64,000 bases of DNA from an uncultured Paracoccaceae bacterium (GTDB lineage: Bacteria > Pseudomonadota > Alphaproteobacteria > Rhodobacterales > Rhodobacteraceae): positions 62,001 to 126,000 of the forward strand of contig CAKZOU010000041.1 in assembly GCA_937138255.1 (NCBI GenBank). Reading direction: 5' to 3'. Under the pieces are notes generated by a model. It was given only the letters and a program-made list of their open reading frames with translations. It was not told the DNA's origin and made no database searches. A program made the position numbers and the translations under genes. Of this stretch, positions 8,598 through 17,054 are shown one piece after another. The stretch's first letter is position 1, and every line of letters begins with the position of its first letter.

Positions 8598-9566
8598 TCA
8601 GACCTTGATGTTGACGAGCGTGCGCATGACGAAGACGTTGGCCACGAGGAAAGCGGCCACAACCAGACAGGCGGGGATGAAGACGGCGGTTTCCTTGACC
8701 TCGTCATAGTAGTTCGGCTGGATCACGTTGATGCCCACGAGCGCCAGAAGCGGAAAGACCGAGAGGAACATCCCCGACCACTTGGCTTCGGCCGTGATCG
8801 CCTTGACCCGGCGGAAGAGCTTGAACCGCGCGCGGATAACCTTGGACAGACCGTCAAGGATCTCGGCGAGGTTGCCGCCCGATTGCTGCTGAATGGTCAC
8901 GGCCACGGCGAGAAAGCGCAAATCCTGCATATCCATGCGCTCGGACATCGCCTTGAGGCTTTCGCCCATGTCGCGGCCATAGGCGGCCTCGTCAGAAATG
9001 ACGCCCATTTCCGAACCAAGCGGATCCGCGACCTCTTTGGCGACGATGCCAACCGCGGACGAGAAGGGGTGACCCACCCGCAGCGAGCGAACCATAAGCT
9101 CGACAGCGTCAGGAAGCTGTTCTTCGATCAGGGCCGTGCGCTTCTTGGCCTTGTTGTTGATCCAGACATAGACGCCGCCAATCCCCATCGCCAAAGCCAC
9201 GGCAACACGGATCGGGGCCGCGGTGCCGGTGCCGACGGTCAGGCCGATGAAGGCCACGAACGAGAGGCCCATCATGATCATGATGATCTGCGGCGGGGTG
9301 AAGGCGATGTTGGCCTTCTGCGCCTTGGAGGCGAGGATCGAATAAAGCGGGATCGACTGCGACTTGAGGTGCTGGGTCATCTCCTTGCGGAGTTGCTCGA
9401 GCACCTGCTCGCGGCCGGCGCCTTTCTCAAGAAGATCGAGGCGGCGGTTGACCTTGTTGTTGAGGCTGATCGATTTGCCAAAAACGGTGAGGTAGAGGCC
9501 TTCGACCAATACCAGCACCGCGACGAAGATCAGACCATAGATGATCGGTTCTGCCGAGATAGTCAT
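8598..9566 (-). CDS. tadB: Tad pilus inner-membrane platform protein TadB
   Basis: 322 residues. An N-terminal membrane segment is followed by a charged linker, two further hydrophobic stretches around 90-135, a T2SS-F domain (about 155-280, with QQQSGGNLAEILDGLSKVI) and a C-terminal hydrophobic segment. It pairs with TadC as the platform of the Tad secretion/pilus apparatus. The start has GGAG upstream, and only 6 bases separate it from the end of tadA, so the order tadA-tadB-tadC is as in other Tad loci. Confidence 0.93.
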   Translation of the reverse strand: MTISAEPIIYGLIFVAVLVLVEGLYLTVFGKSISLNNKVNRRLDLLEKGAGREQVLEQLRKEMTQHLKSQSIPLYSILASKAQKANIAFTPPQIIMIMMGLSFVAFIGLTVGTGTAAPIRVAVALAMGIGGVYVWINNKAKKRTALIEEQLPDAVELMVRSLRVGHPFSSAVGIVAKEVADPLGSEMGVISDEAAYGRDMGESLKAMSERMDMQDLRFLAVAVTIQQQSGGNLAEILDGLSKVIRARFKLFRRVKAITAEAKWSGMFLSVFPLLALVGINVIQPNYYDEVKETAVFIPACLVVAAFLVANVFVMRTLVNIKV

Positions 9567-9572
9567 GGCTGT

Positions 9573-11018
9573 TTACTCCGCCGCAAAGGGTTCAAAGATT
9601 GCCGGCGGCAGGTCATAGCCCCAGAGGCGGAAGCGCTCAGAGAAGTGCGAGCGCACGCCAGTGGCCGTAAAATGGCCGATGATCTTGTTGTCAGGGGTTA
9701 GGCCAACCCGCTGATATCTAAAGACTTCCTGCATGGAAATCACGTCACCTTCCATGCCGGTGATCTCGGTGATCGAGGTCATCCGGCGCGAGCCGTCCTG
9801 AAGGCGGCTGGCCTGAACGATCAGGTTCACGGCGCTCGCGATCTGGCTGCGGACGGCTTTGATCGGCATTTCGATGCCAGCCATGGCAATCATGTTTTCC
9901 AGACGGCTCACACCGTCGCGGGCCGAGTTGGCGTGGATCGTGGTCATCGAACCGTCGTGGCCGGTGTTCATGGCCTGAAGCATGTCGATAACCTCCTCGC
10001 CGCGCGTCTCGCCGACGATGATACGGTCGGGGCGCATACGCAGCGCGTTGCGTAGACAGTCGCGCTGGGTCACGGCGCCTTTGCCTTCCACGTTCGGCGG
10101 GCGGCTCTCCATCCGGCCAACGTGTGTCTGCTGAAGCTGAAGTTCGGCGGTGTCCTCGATGGTGAGGATACGTTCGGAGTTGTCGATGAACGACGAGAGC
10201 GCGTTGAGGGTCGTCGTTTTACCCGAACCAGTACCGCCGGAGACGATCACGTTCAGGCGCGTGGCAACAGCTGCTTGCAGATATGCAGCCATCTCCTCGG
10301 TAAACGCTCCAAATTTGACCAGGTCATCAATGGCCAACTTGTCTTTTTTGAACTTACGGATGGAAACGAGGCTTCCATCCACGGCGATCGGTCCGACCAT
10401 CGCGTTGAAGCGCGAACCATCCCCCAAGCGGGCGTCAACATAGGGGTTGGATTCATCGACACGCCGGCCCACGGCCGACACGATCTTGTCGATGATCCGC
10501 AGAAGGTGGCGCTCGTCCTTGAAGGTGACGTCGGTCAGTTGCAGCTTGCCCGCGCGTTCCACAAAGATCTGCTGCGGACCATTCACGAGAATATCGTTGA
10601 CCGTGTCGTCCTTCAGAAGCGTCTCGAGCGGGCCAAGGCCCGTAACTTCGTCATAGAGATCCTGATTGAGCGTTTGCCGCTCTTCCCGGCTCAGGACCAC
10701 GCCCATCTCTTCGAGGGTCTCGGTCGCGATTGCGTTGATTTCCGACCGCAGATCGGCCTCGGTCGCCTTTTCAAGCGCCGCAAGGTTGAGGTTGTCGAGC
10801 AGCGCCTTGTGAAGCTCGAGCTTGATCTCGCCCAGTCTCTCCTTGCGCTTCTTTTCCTTGTCGGCGGCTGCGGGCTCCGCAGCCTTGACCGGCATCGCGC
10901 GCATCAGCGACTTGCGCTCGTCCTGAGCAGGGGCAGCGTTCGCCGCCGGCGCTGCGTTCGGCACAAGAGATGGCTTCGCGGCCGGGGTCGGGGCAGACTT
11001 TTTATATTTTGAAAACAT
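9573..11018 (-). CDS. tadA: Tad/Flp pilus assembly ATPase TadA (CpaF)
   Basis: 481-residue hexameric secretion ATPase of the PilB/VirB11 superfamily. Walker A is GGTGSGKTT at 261-269. The Asp/Walker B region [11 protein letters not shown] and a His box ([11 protein letters not shown]) are present. An N-terminal domain (about 70-230) precedes the ATPase core, and the first 60 residues are Ala/Lys-rich and probably disordered. It powers Flp pilin assembly, and in some systems retraction, at the cytoplasmic face of TadBC. Confidence 0.96.
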   Translation of the reverse strand: MFSKYKKSAPTPAAKPSLVPNAAPAANAAPAQDERKSLMRAMPVKAAEPAAADKEKKRKERLGEIKLELHKALLDNLNLAALEKATEADLRSEINAIATETLEEMGVVLSREERQTLNQDLYDEVTGLGPLETLLKDDTVNDILVNGPQQIFVERAGKLQLTDVTFKDERHLLRIIDKIVSAVGRRVDESNPYVDARLGDGSRFNAMVGPIAVDGSLVSIRKFKKDKLAIDDLVKFGAFTEEMAAYLQAAVATRLNVIVSGGTGSGKTTTLNALSSFIDNSERILTIEDTAELQLQQTHVGRMESRPPNVEGKGAVTQRDCLRNALRMRPDRIIVGETRGEEVIDMLQAMNTGHDGSMTTIHANSARDGVSRLENMIAMAGIEMPIKAVRSQIASAVNLIVQASRLQDGSRRMTSITEITGMEGDVISMQEVFRYQRVGLTPDNKIIGHFTATGVRSHFSERFRLWGYDLPPAIFEPFAAE

Positions 11019-11027
11019 AGGCTTGCC

Positions 11028-12284
11028 TTACCCCTTCTTGGAGAGCTTGGAGTCCGAAACGTTTACGTCGTGAACCGATTGCGCCAGCTTCTGGAATTCC
11101 TTACGCAGCGGGTTCTTCGGCGCACCCTCTGCCAGCGGCACGCCATGATCGGCCTGTTGCGCCACTTGGCGCGTGCCATCGGGCAACTGAACCTCGATCG
11201 AAATCCCCAAGGAATCCGCAAGCCGTTTGACTCGGCTCTTGCCGCTCAGATCCGTAAATTTCGGGGCTCGGTTTAGGATGAACCGCAGCTTGTTGAATGG
11301 CAGGTCTTCCGCTTGCATCGCGCGCTTGAGGCGCAGCGTGTTCTGGGCCGACCGCATATCGAGCTCCAAGACCGCGAAATAGACGTGCGCGGCCTCAAGA
11401 ACGGCCTGCGACCACTCGACCATGATCTTGGGCATATCGACGACGACATAATCAAAATTGGTCCTCGCCAGTTCGATAAGATTGGCGATATCCCTCGGGC
11501 CGACGATATCCATGGGGATCAGGTCGGTCGGCGCGGTCAAAACATGGAGCTTGTCCTGGAAAGACTGCAGCGCCTGCATGAAGATGTCGCTGTCGATCGA
11601 TTCCGCATCAGTGAGCATCTCAAGCACGGCCTCGCGACGGGGCAGGTCGAGATAGGTCGATGCGCTACCGAACTGGAAATCGAAATCAAGAAGGGCAACG
11701 CGCGGCGGGTTGGCCTTGTCGATATTGGCAAGCTCCCAGGCCAGATTGACTGCAAAGGTCGTCGACCCTACTCCGCCGGCCATGCCATGCACGGGGATGA
11801 CAACGCCGCTGCGGTCGTCGGTGGCCTTGAGTTTGGTCGGCCGTTCCTTTTCTTCGACAGGCACCGGCGCAACAGGGGGAGCCATCGCACGATCAATAGC
11901 GAGCTTCAACTCACCTTCCGGAAGCGGATAGGGAACAAACTCGTCTCCGCCGTCGCGCAACAGCTGGTGAAGCGAGGCGGGGCTCACATCTTCGGTGATC
12001 AATATCACCTTGATATCTTTGCCTTTTGCCGACGAAATCACTCGTTGGACCTTGGCAAGATTACCCTCATCCTCAGCGTCGATCGCGATCGCAATGAACG
12101 AGAGGCCATCGGCGTCGGGTTGGCCGAGAAAGATCTCTGCATCTTCGAAGCTCAGGTCGCCCCAACGCTCGCCAAGCGCATCCTCCATGTCCTCGATCAG
12201 AAGATCGAAATTCTGAACATCCCGACTTACCGTACAAGCGGTGATCGGTTGAGGTTCAGTTTGCATCTTTGCCGTACTTGTCAT
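11028..12284 (-). CDS. cpaE: Pilus localisation ATPase-like protein CpaE/TadZ
   Basis: 418 residues. The N-terminal part (about 15-130) resembles the receiver-like domain of CpaE/TadZ and the C-terminal part is a MinD/ParA fold. The P-loop reads AGGVGSTT (169-176): both signature lysines of the KGGVGKT consensus are replaced (Ala169, Ser174), as described for atypical TadZ proteins. TadZ/CpaE marks the polar or membrane site for Tad assembly. I place the start at 12284 (AAGGG upstream) and not at an upstream in-frame codon. It has its own upstream gap and follows a terminator for the OmpA gene. Confidence 0.9.
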   Translation of the reverse strand: MTSTAKMQTEPQPITACTVSRDVQNFDLLIEDMEDALGERWGDLSFEDAEIFLGQPDADGLSFIAIAIDAEDEGNLAKVQRVISSAKGKDIKVILITEDVSPASLHQLLRDGGDEFVPYPLPEGELKLAIDRAMAPPVAPVPVEEKERPTKLKATDDRSGVVIPVHGMAGGVGSTTFAVNLAWELANIDKANPPRVALLDFDFQFGSASTYLDLPRREAVLEMLTDAESIDSDIFMQALQSFQDKLHVLTAPTDLIPMDIVGPRDIANLIELARTNFDYVVVDMPKIMVEWSQAVLEAAHVYFAVLELDMRSAQNTLRLKRAMQAEDLPFNKLRFILNRAPKFTDLSGKSRVKRLADSLGISIEVQLPDGTRQVAQQADHGVPLAEGAPKNPLRKEFQKLAQSVHDVNVSDSKLSKKG

Positions 12285-12454
12285 TGCCCTTAGTCCCGTT
12301 TCAAGGTGCCCACCGGCTTCGGCCACTATTGCCGCGAGCCACACCCATGCCCGGATTCGCCCGGGCGCGGTTCATTCCACTCGGTGACGTTCGTTGAGAA
12401 ACGTGACCAGATTTGGGCCAAAAACATCCAATTGTGCGGAAATGAACGACGATC

Positions 12455-12483
12455 AAAGAAAAAGGGCGCCAGTGTTGACGCCC
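12455..12483 (-). terminator. Rho-independent terminator after the OmpA-like gene
   Basis: Read on the minus strand, GGGCG and CGCCC (12479-12483 and 12464-12468) form a 5-bp stem with a 10-base loop, directly followed by TTTTTCTTT. It lies 31 bases beyond the stop of the OmpA-like lipoprotein gene and separates it from cpaE, so cpaE-tadABC-tadD-tadV probably also has its own promoter in 12285-12450. Confidence 0.65.
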
Positions 12484-12513
12484 ATTCCCTGAAATCTGGA
12501 GACAATTTGGCAG

Positions 12514-13182
12514 TTAGTTCTCGGTCGAGAAGTCCGCGCCCGAGTTTCCTTCGAGGGTCGACCGCGGAGCTGCACTGGCGACGTATTCGCGGAAGACAAT
12601 CTCGGCATATTTGCCATTCATGACCAGCGCATTGGTTTCGACAAAACCGGAGACCTCGGTCACTGTCCGTCGGTTCGCGCGCTCGCGGCCTTCGGAGACA
12701 ATGAGCGGCTGCGTTTCGCCGTAGGACACGGCCGCGGCGAGGCGCGAACGGTCGATACCTTGCGAAATGAGGTAGTCCACCGCCGCATCGGCACGGCGCT
12801 TGCCCAGCGACATATTGTAGGCGGTCGAGCCAACAAGATCGGTATGGCCGTAAACCTTGAACGACACTTCGGGGAACTGTCTGATGAAGTCCGCCTGAGC
12901 CCGAAGAACATTGCGGGCCTCCTCATCAAGGAGCGCCGAGTTGAATTCAAAGTTGATCGTCGTCGGCACTTCGGCCGAAAAACGGCGATTGAGGCCAATG
13001 GCGTAATCGCGCTGTCCGGTCTGGATCAGCGTGTTGTTCATCGTGGCATTGCCAAAGTCGCTCGACGTGACTGCCGATCCGGCTTCCATGAAAACCGATT
13101 TGAAGGCATGGTTGCTAGCCGGTTGACAGGCGGCGAGGGCCAGAAGGGCGGCGGCGGATGTGGTTGCGAGGCGCAGGTTCAT
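12514..13182 (-). CDS. OmpA-family lipoprotein in the tad locus
   Basis: 222 residues. The lipoprotein signal ends LALAACQ (Cys19). The C-terminal half (about 80-200) is an OmpA/Pal peptidoglycan-binding domain, with FEFNSALLDEEARNVLRAQA and YGHTDLVGSTAYNMSLGKRR. It occupies the place where CpaD/TadG-type outer-membrane partners are encoded in other loci, between the secretin and cpaE. It probably anchors the secretin or pilus base to peptidoglycan; that role is inference. The start at 13182 was chosen because it begins the signal peptide and follows GGGAGAG. An in-frame extension upstream would overlap cpaC. Confidence 0.85.
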   Translation of the reverse strand: MNLRLATTSAAALLALAACQPASNHAFKSVFMEAGSAVTSSDFGNATMNNTLIQTGQRDYAIGLNRRFSAEVPTTINFEFNSALLDEEARNVLRAQADFIRQFPEVSFKVYGHTDLVGSTAYNMSLGKRRADAAVDYLISQGIDRSRLAAAVSYGETQPLIVSEGRERANRRTVTEVSGFVETNALVMNGKYAEIVFREYVASAAPRSTLEGNSGADFSTEN

Positions 13183-13195
13183 CAGTCTCTCTCCC

Positions 13196-14626
13196 TTATT
13201 GGTCCAGGACGTAGCCATAGGAGCCACTGAAATCTTGCCGTGCGACTTCGCCCGCACCGCCTACTTTCGGGGCCGAGGTGCTGCCGGTCACATGGCCGAA
13301 GAGGAACAATCCTGCTTCTGATGGCGGTTGCACCCGATCAGTCGGCAGGGCGAGCGCTTCGCCACGGGTCGGGCTGACGAGGTGCGGTGTGACGATGATC
13401 ACAAGCTCGGTCTGCTGGCGGGCATATTCGGCGCTGCGGAAGAGCGCGCCGAGAACCGGAATGTCGCCAAGCCACGGAACCTGACCGTTCAGGTCGCGGA
13501 AGTCGTCCGACAGAAGGCCGGCAATCGCAAAGCTCTCGCCATCACGCATCTCGACCGTTGTCGATGTCTGGCGTTTGCGGAAAGCATCGACCGTAAAGCC
13601 GCCCTGGCTAAAGCCGTTGGCCGGGTCGATCGACGAGACCGAGGCCTCAAGCTCGAGGTTGATGATGTCGCCGTCCACGACGCGCGGCACGAAATCGAGC
13701 TGCACACCGAAGGGCTTGTATTCAACAGTAACCTTGCCGTCTTCCTGGCTGACAGGGACGGGATATTCACCACCGGCGAGGAACTTGGCCTCTTGGCCCG
13801 AAAGGGCAACAAGGTTGGGCTCGGCCAGCGTGCGGACCATGCCGCGCGATTCAAGCGCTTCTAGGAGAATGCCAACCTCAAGCCCACCGGCGTTGAAGCC
13901 AAAGAGCATCGCTGCGTTGTTGTCGGCCGTGCTTGGCGAGATTGCGTTCAGGGCGTTGACGATCGCCCCGGTCGTGCTTGTCGCATTGGTGCCGCCCGAC
14001 AGGCCGAGATTGCCACCAAGGGTCGATCCTTGAAGGGCCAGCGAGCTTGAAAGCGATTTCGAGACCGACCGCTGCATTTCAGCGAAGCGAACCTTGAGCA
14101 TGACCTGCTGGGTGCCGCCAACGCTCATCAGATTGGAGACGCGATCCGGCGCGTAGCGCTGTGCAAGATCCATCGCCCGGTCAAGCTTGGCCGCGGAGCT
14201 GACGGTGCCGGATAGGACGATACCGTCATTCGCGGTGCGAACCTCGATCGGCTCACCCGGCAGGATTTGCTGCAGGCGTTCCTTGAATTCCGCGATGTCC
14301 GGAGCGACATGAATCTCGACGTTCATGATCAACCGACCGTCGCCACCCAACAACGTGAGTGTGGTTCGGCCCGGCTCTTTGCCCAGCACATAGATCGTCC
14401 GGTCAGAAAGCGACGAAATGTCGGCGATGCTTGGATTGGCGATCGACAGTTCCGTGAAGGGAACGTCACTCTCAACAACCACAGCGCGGTTCATGGGAAC
14501 TTCTAATGCACTTTGCGTTGCGCCCTGCATGACCTGCAGGGTCTCTGCCGAAAGCATGGCCGGCGCGGGTGCAAGCGCCAATGTCAGACCCGTAAGGGTC
14601 GCCTTGAGAATACTCTTATATTTCAT
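13196..14626 (-). CDS. cpaC: Flp pilus secretin CpaC/RcpA
   Basis: 476 residues with an Ala-rich signal peptide ending near residue 27. The N-terminal pilus/secretin N domain covers about 35-110 (IYVLGKEPGRTTLTL). A BON-like segment follows at about 105-170, and then the secretin core (about 230-420), with VPWLGDIPVLGALFRS, the hallmark of the type II/III secretin family. It forms the outer-membrane channel for the Tad pilus. The start at 14626 has GAGGCAGG just upstream. A 182-base gap separates it from cpaB. Confidence 0.94.
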   Translation of the reverse strand: MKYKSILKATLTGLTLALAPAPAMLSAETLQVMQGATQSALEVPMNRAVVVESDVPFTELSIANPSIADISSLSDRTIYVLGKEPGRTTLTLLGGDGRLIMNVEIHVAPDIAEFKERLQQILPGEPIEVRTANDGIVLSGTVSSAAKLDRAMDLAQRYAPDRVSNLMSVGGTQQVMLKVRFAEMQRSVSKSLSSSLALQGSTLGGNLGLSGGTNATSTTGAIVNALNAISPSTADNNAAMLFGFNAGGLEVGILLEALESRGMVRTLAEPNLVALSGQEAKFLAGGEYPVPVSQEDGKVTVEYKPFGVQLDFVPRVVDGDIINLELEASVSSIDPANGFSQGGFTVDAFRKRQTSTTVEMRDGESFAIAGLLSDDFRDLNGQVPWLGDIPVLGALFRSAEYARQQTELVIIVTPHLVSPTRGEALALPTDRVQPPSEAGLFLFGHVTGSTSAPKVGGAGEVARQDFSGSYGYVLDQ

Positions 14627-14808
14627 GTGACCTGCCTCTCCGATCACGCCTCATTGCAGACTTTTTCGCCTGTCATTTGCGACAGACTGCGCTGAAACGG
14701 CATTTTTTGCAAGAATCAATGCGTTGGCGACTGCGCTTTATGTGGATAAGTCGCAACACATTGCGGCAGGATTGTGCCCGCGGCAAAAACCAGGGGCAGA
14801 TATAGCGG

Positions 14809-15672
14809 TTAGTCGGGGCAGGGAATCTCGATTTCGACAACCTCGGCACCCCGGCGCGTTTTGATCGAACAGACCTTTTCTTCGACGGGGGCTTCCGGTG
14901 CGATCACCGGTGCGGTCTCTGAAATGCCGAGAAGCGTGCGCTGGTTGACATCCTCGACCGACGCAGAGCTGGTGTCGTTTATTCCGACCAGAGACAACGA
15001 AAGCGATCCGCTGCTCTGGGCCTGCGCGAGCGATGCGACCTGCTGCGGCGTCACCTCGACCGTGACCGTGCGCGCGACAAGCGCTGTGCTGATGCTGCCG
15101 TCGGCCGTCTGATCGACCGCGATGATCTTGATCGTGCTTTCAATGAGTTTGGTGACCTGGATCGAAGCGCCCGTTAGGTTGCCGGTCTGGCCCGTCCAAT
15201 AGACATCAACCCGATCCCCCGGACGCAAGAAGCCGGAAACGCCAGACGTCACGTCGACGCGGATCGCAAATGCGCGCATTCCCTGGGTCAGACGGGTGGT
15301 GATCCCCGCTTCGCCGCCCGGCTCTGTGACCTTGATCGCCATGACCGGCTCGTTGATTTCCATCGGGCGAAGAACGAGGCGGCGTTCTCTGCCATCATTG
15401 GGGAAGAGCTCTTCTTCGGTGCGGAACACCCCGGCCGGAAGCGCGCCTTCTACATAAGGAATGATTTTCACATCCTCGCGCGTTAGAACCTCGCCGTAGC
15501 CGATCTCTCGAGCCATGGCGAAAACGTCTACGGTTGGGATGATGCGCGCAGCGGCCGCTCGCTCCTGTTCGAGCGCGACCGATTGCTGATCAAAATAGCC
15601 TTTGACCATATAGACGGCGAAACCTGCCAGTCCGAGACCTATGATCAGCACCAGGCCGAATACGGCTCGCAT
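14809..15672 (-). CDS. cpaB: Flp pilus assembly protein CpaB/RcpC
   Basis: 287 residues. One N-terminal membrane anchor (about 5-25) is followed by a SAF domain (about 45-110, with REDVKIIPYVEGALPAG) and the RcpC/CpaB domain (SGVSGFLRPGDRVDVYWTG). CpaB is a periplasmic protein that supports secretin assembly or gating in Tad systems. The C-terminus carries two cysteines (KVCSIKTRRG and EIPCPD), possibly a disulfide. It is the first large gene after the pilin array. Confidence 0.93.
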   Translation of the reverse strand: MRAVFGLVLIIGLGLAGFAVYMVKGYFDQQSVALEQERAAAARIIPTVDVFAMAREIGYGEVLTREDVKIIPYVEGALPAGVFRTEEELFPNDGRERRLVLRPMEINEPVMAIKVTEPGGEAGITTRLTQGMRAFAIRVDVTSGVSGFLRPGDRVDVYWTGQTGNLTGASIQVTKLIESTIKIIAVDQTADGSISTALVARTVTVEVTPQQVASLAQAQSSGSLSLSLVGINDTSSASVEDVNQRTLLGISETAPVIAPEAPVEEKVCSIKTRRGAEVVEIEIPCPD

Positions 15673-15812
15673 TGCTCTTCCTCACTGTCGGCCCCGACGT
15701 TTGGGGCTTTGCGCCGTTATGCGACGCTTTGAACTCATTGCGGCGATAATTCAGACCGCCGAAAACTCGTCAGACACTTCTGCCTGAAATCCCGCCAATA
15801 TTGGCAACATCC

Positions 15813-15998
15813 CTAGGGGGTCGTCAATGCGTGGTTTGCCACGGTTGTGGCGACTTTGTCTGCAAGAACCATACCCCCAGGGCCAATGAAAGACAAAGCC
15901 ACGACCCCCAAACCCGTTGCGGCTGCGGTCAGGATCGCAAAATCCACGGATGCCGCGCCCAATTCGGATCTGAAAAAACCGGTCAAATATCGCAACAC
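15813..15998 (-). CDS. Divergent Flp-type pilin, GTG start
   Basis: 61 residues, the same length as the three pilins upstream. The leader is LRYLTGFFRSELG, cleavage is expected after Gly14, and the mature N-terminus AASVDFAILTAAATGLG keeps Asp at +5 and an aromatic residue (Phe) at +6. The C-terminus NHALTTP parallels HSLTTY of the others. The start is GTG at 15996-15998, with GAGGTC 6 bases upstream and no ATG available. It sits apart from the main array and nearest cpaB. It is a minor pilin or pseudopilin candidate. Confidence 0.8.
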   Translation of the reverse strand: MLRYLTGFFRSELGAASVDFAILTAAATGLGVVALSFIGPGGMVLADKVATTVANHALTTP

Positions 15999-16206
15999 AA
16001 GAGACCTCGACGCAAATCAACTCACCCGCTCGGGGCAGTGTCCTTCTGTCACCCCAATCGGGCAGATCAAGGCACATAAAATGTCTCGCACGGATCGGTT
16101 TTTGGACCATTTGGCGGCGGCATGGATTCTGATATTTCAACCGTTCTTTGTGAATTGCCCCACATTCTCGGCTCTGATTTGAGGTTTTAGGATGTGAAGG
16201 AAATCA

Positions 16207-16234
16207 AAGGGGCCGCGCAGAAGCGCGGCCCCTT
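16207..16234 (-). terminator. Terminator after the third pilin
   Basis: This is a perfect 12-bp stem, AAGGGGCCGCGC against GCGCGGCCCCTT, with a 4-base loop (16219-16222), followed on the minus strand by TGATTTCC. It lies 24 bases beyond the stop of the pilin at 16258-16443. It should separate the pilin transcripts from the fourth pilin and cpaB. Confidence 0.75.
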
Positions 16235-16257
16235 GGTCATACCTGACGGTCTGCGGG

Positions 16258-16443
16258 TCAGTATGTCGTTAGCGAATGGCCAGCGAGGTTGGTAGAAATC
16301 TTGTCCGACAACGAGACGACACCAGGTCCGAAGCTCGTCATCACGGCGATTCCCAGACCCACAATAGCAGCGGTGAGCACAACCCAGTCGACAGTGACCG
16401 CGCCGTCCTCTTCGGCAGTAAACTTCTTGATCAGCTTAGTCAT
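16258..16443 (-). CDS. Flp family type IVb pilin (third in array)
   Basis: 61 residues: a positively charged leader (MTKLIKKFTAEEDG), cleavage after Gly14, then AVTVDWVVLTAAIVGLGIAV as the hydrophobic assembly helix and a C-terminus ending GHSLTTY. It resembles the two pilins upstream but differs at about a dozen positions (FGPGVVSLSDKI in place of VGNGTTALSSKI). I chose the ATG at 16443 because GGAG lies 6 bases upstream and the length then equals that of the other pilins. An earlier in-frame codon would add an implausible 39-residue extension. Confidence 0.9.
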   Translation of the reverse strand: MTKLIKKFTAEEDGAVTVDWVVLTAAIVGLGIAVMTSFGPGVVSLSDKISTNLAGHSLTTY

Positions 16444-16599
16444 TTCCATCTCCGTTTGGGCACACCTGCCCTCCTGTTTGACCCTGAATGGCAATTGTGG
16501 CGCGATGTTGAGGACAGTTTGGCGTAAACCGTACCCTTTCGGGGTTTTGTCTTGGGCCACGGATCGAGTAAGAAACAGAATTAATAAACTAGAATAATT

Positions 16600-16635
16600 G
16601 TTACAAAATAAAGGGGCCGCGCAAGCGCAGCCCCT
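16600..16635 (-). terminator. Terminator/attenuator after the second pilin
   Basis: On the minus strand AGGGGCTGCGC and GCGCGGCCCCT form a strong stem with one G-T pair, followed by TTATTTTG (16612-16635 plus tail). It stands 21 bases beyond the stop of the second pilin and before the third pilin, so it would raise the ratio of the first two pilin messages to the rest of the locus. Confidence 0.75.
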
Positions 16636-16655
16636 GGATCGTATCGCGTCGCTGA

Positions 16656-16841
16656 TTAGTAGGTGGTCAGCGAGTGAGCCGCGAGGTTCGACGAGATCTT
16701 GCTGCTCAGGGCAGTGGTTCCGTTGCCGACCGAGGTAAGGACGGCGATGCCGAGGCCAACGATGGCGGCGGTCAGAACGACCCAGTCAACGGTCACAGCA
16801 CCGTCTTCGTCGCGGCGGAAGTTTTTGATGAAGTTCAGCAT
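16656..16841 (-). CDS. Flp family type IVb pilin (second in array)
   Basis: 61 residues. Leader MLNFIKNFRRDEDG, cleavage after Gly14, mature start AVTVDWVVLTAAIVGLGIAV, C-terminus AAHSLTTY. The protein differs from the pilin at 16869-17054 at a single position (Ala for Ser near the C-terminus), while the DNA differs at about 19 of 186 bases by my count. Flp pilins are exported, cleaved by TadV and polymerised by TadABC into thin adhesive fibres. A strong hairpin follows the gene. Confidence 0.93.
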   Translation of the reverse strand: MLNFIKNFRRDEDGAVTVDWVVLTAAIVGLGIAVLTSVGNGTTALSSKISSNLAAHSLTTY

Positions 16842-16868
16842 TTGGATTCTCCAGATTTTAGTTTTGGA

Positions 16869-17054
16869 TTAGTAGGTGGTCAGCGAATGTGCCGACAGGT
16901 TCGACGAGATCTTGCTGCTCAGGGCGGTGGTGCCATTGCCGACCGAAGTCAGAACGGCGATGCCAAGGCCGACGATCGCAGCGGTGAGAACCACCCAGTC
17001 GACGGTCACAGCGCCGTCTTCGTCACGGCGGAAGTTTTTGATGAAGTTCAGCAT
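16869..17054 (-). CDS. Flp family type IVb pilin (first in array)
   Basis: 61 residues, near-identical to its neighbour at 16656-16841. It has a charged 14-residue leader ending in Gly, then AVTVDWVVLTAAIVGLGIAV. The usual Flp processing motif has Glu-Tyr at +5/+6; here it is Asp-Trp. The ribosome site GAGGAGGG, 8 bases before ATG, is the strongest in the locus, consistent with the major pilin. It is the first gene of the minus-strand tad cluster and is transcribed from the 17055-17415 intergenic region. Confidence 0.94.
   Translation of the reverse strand: MLNFIKNFRRDEDGAVTVDWVVLTAAIVGLGIAVLTSVGNGTTALSSKISSNLSAHSLTTY

Noticed and set aside
15751-16140. 129-codon frame overlapping the fourth pilin
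   Set aside because: Its Arg/Gly/Cys-rich product has no known motif. The pilin in the other frame has the family length, cleavage site and ribosome site.
16207-17054. Regular spacing of similar short units, as in an array
   Set aside because: The units are three 186-base pilin genes with start codons and ribosome sites, not CRISPR repeats and spacers.
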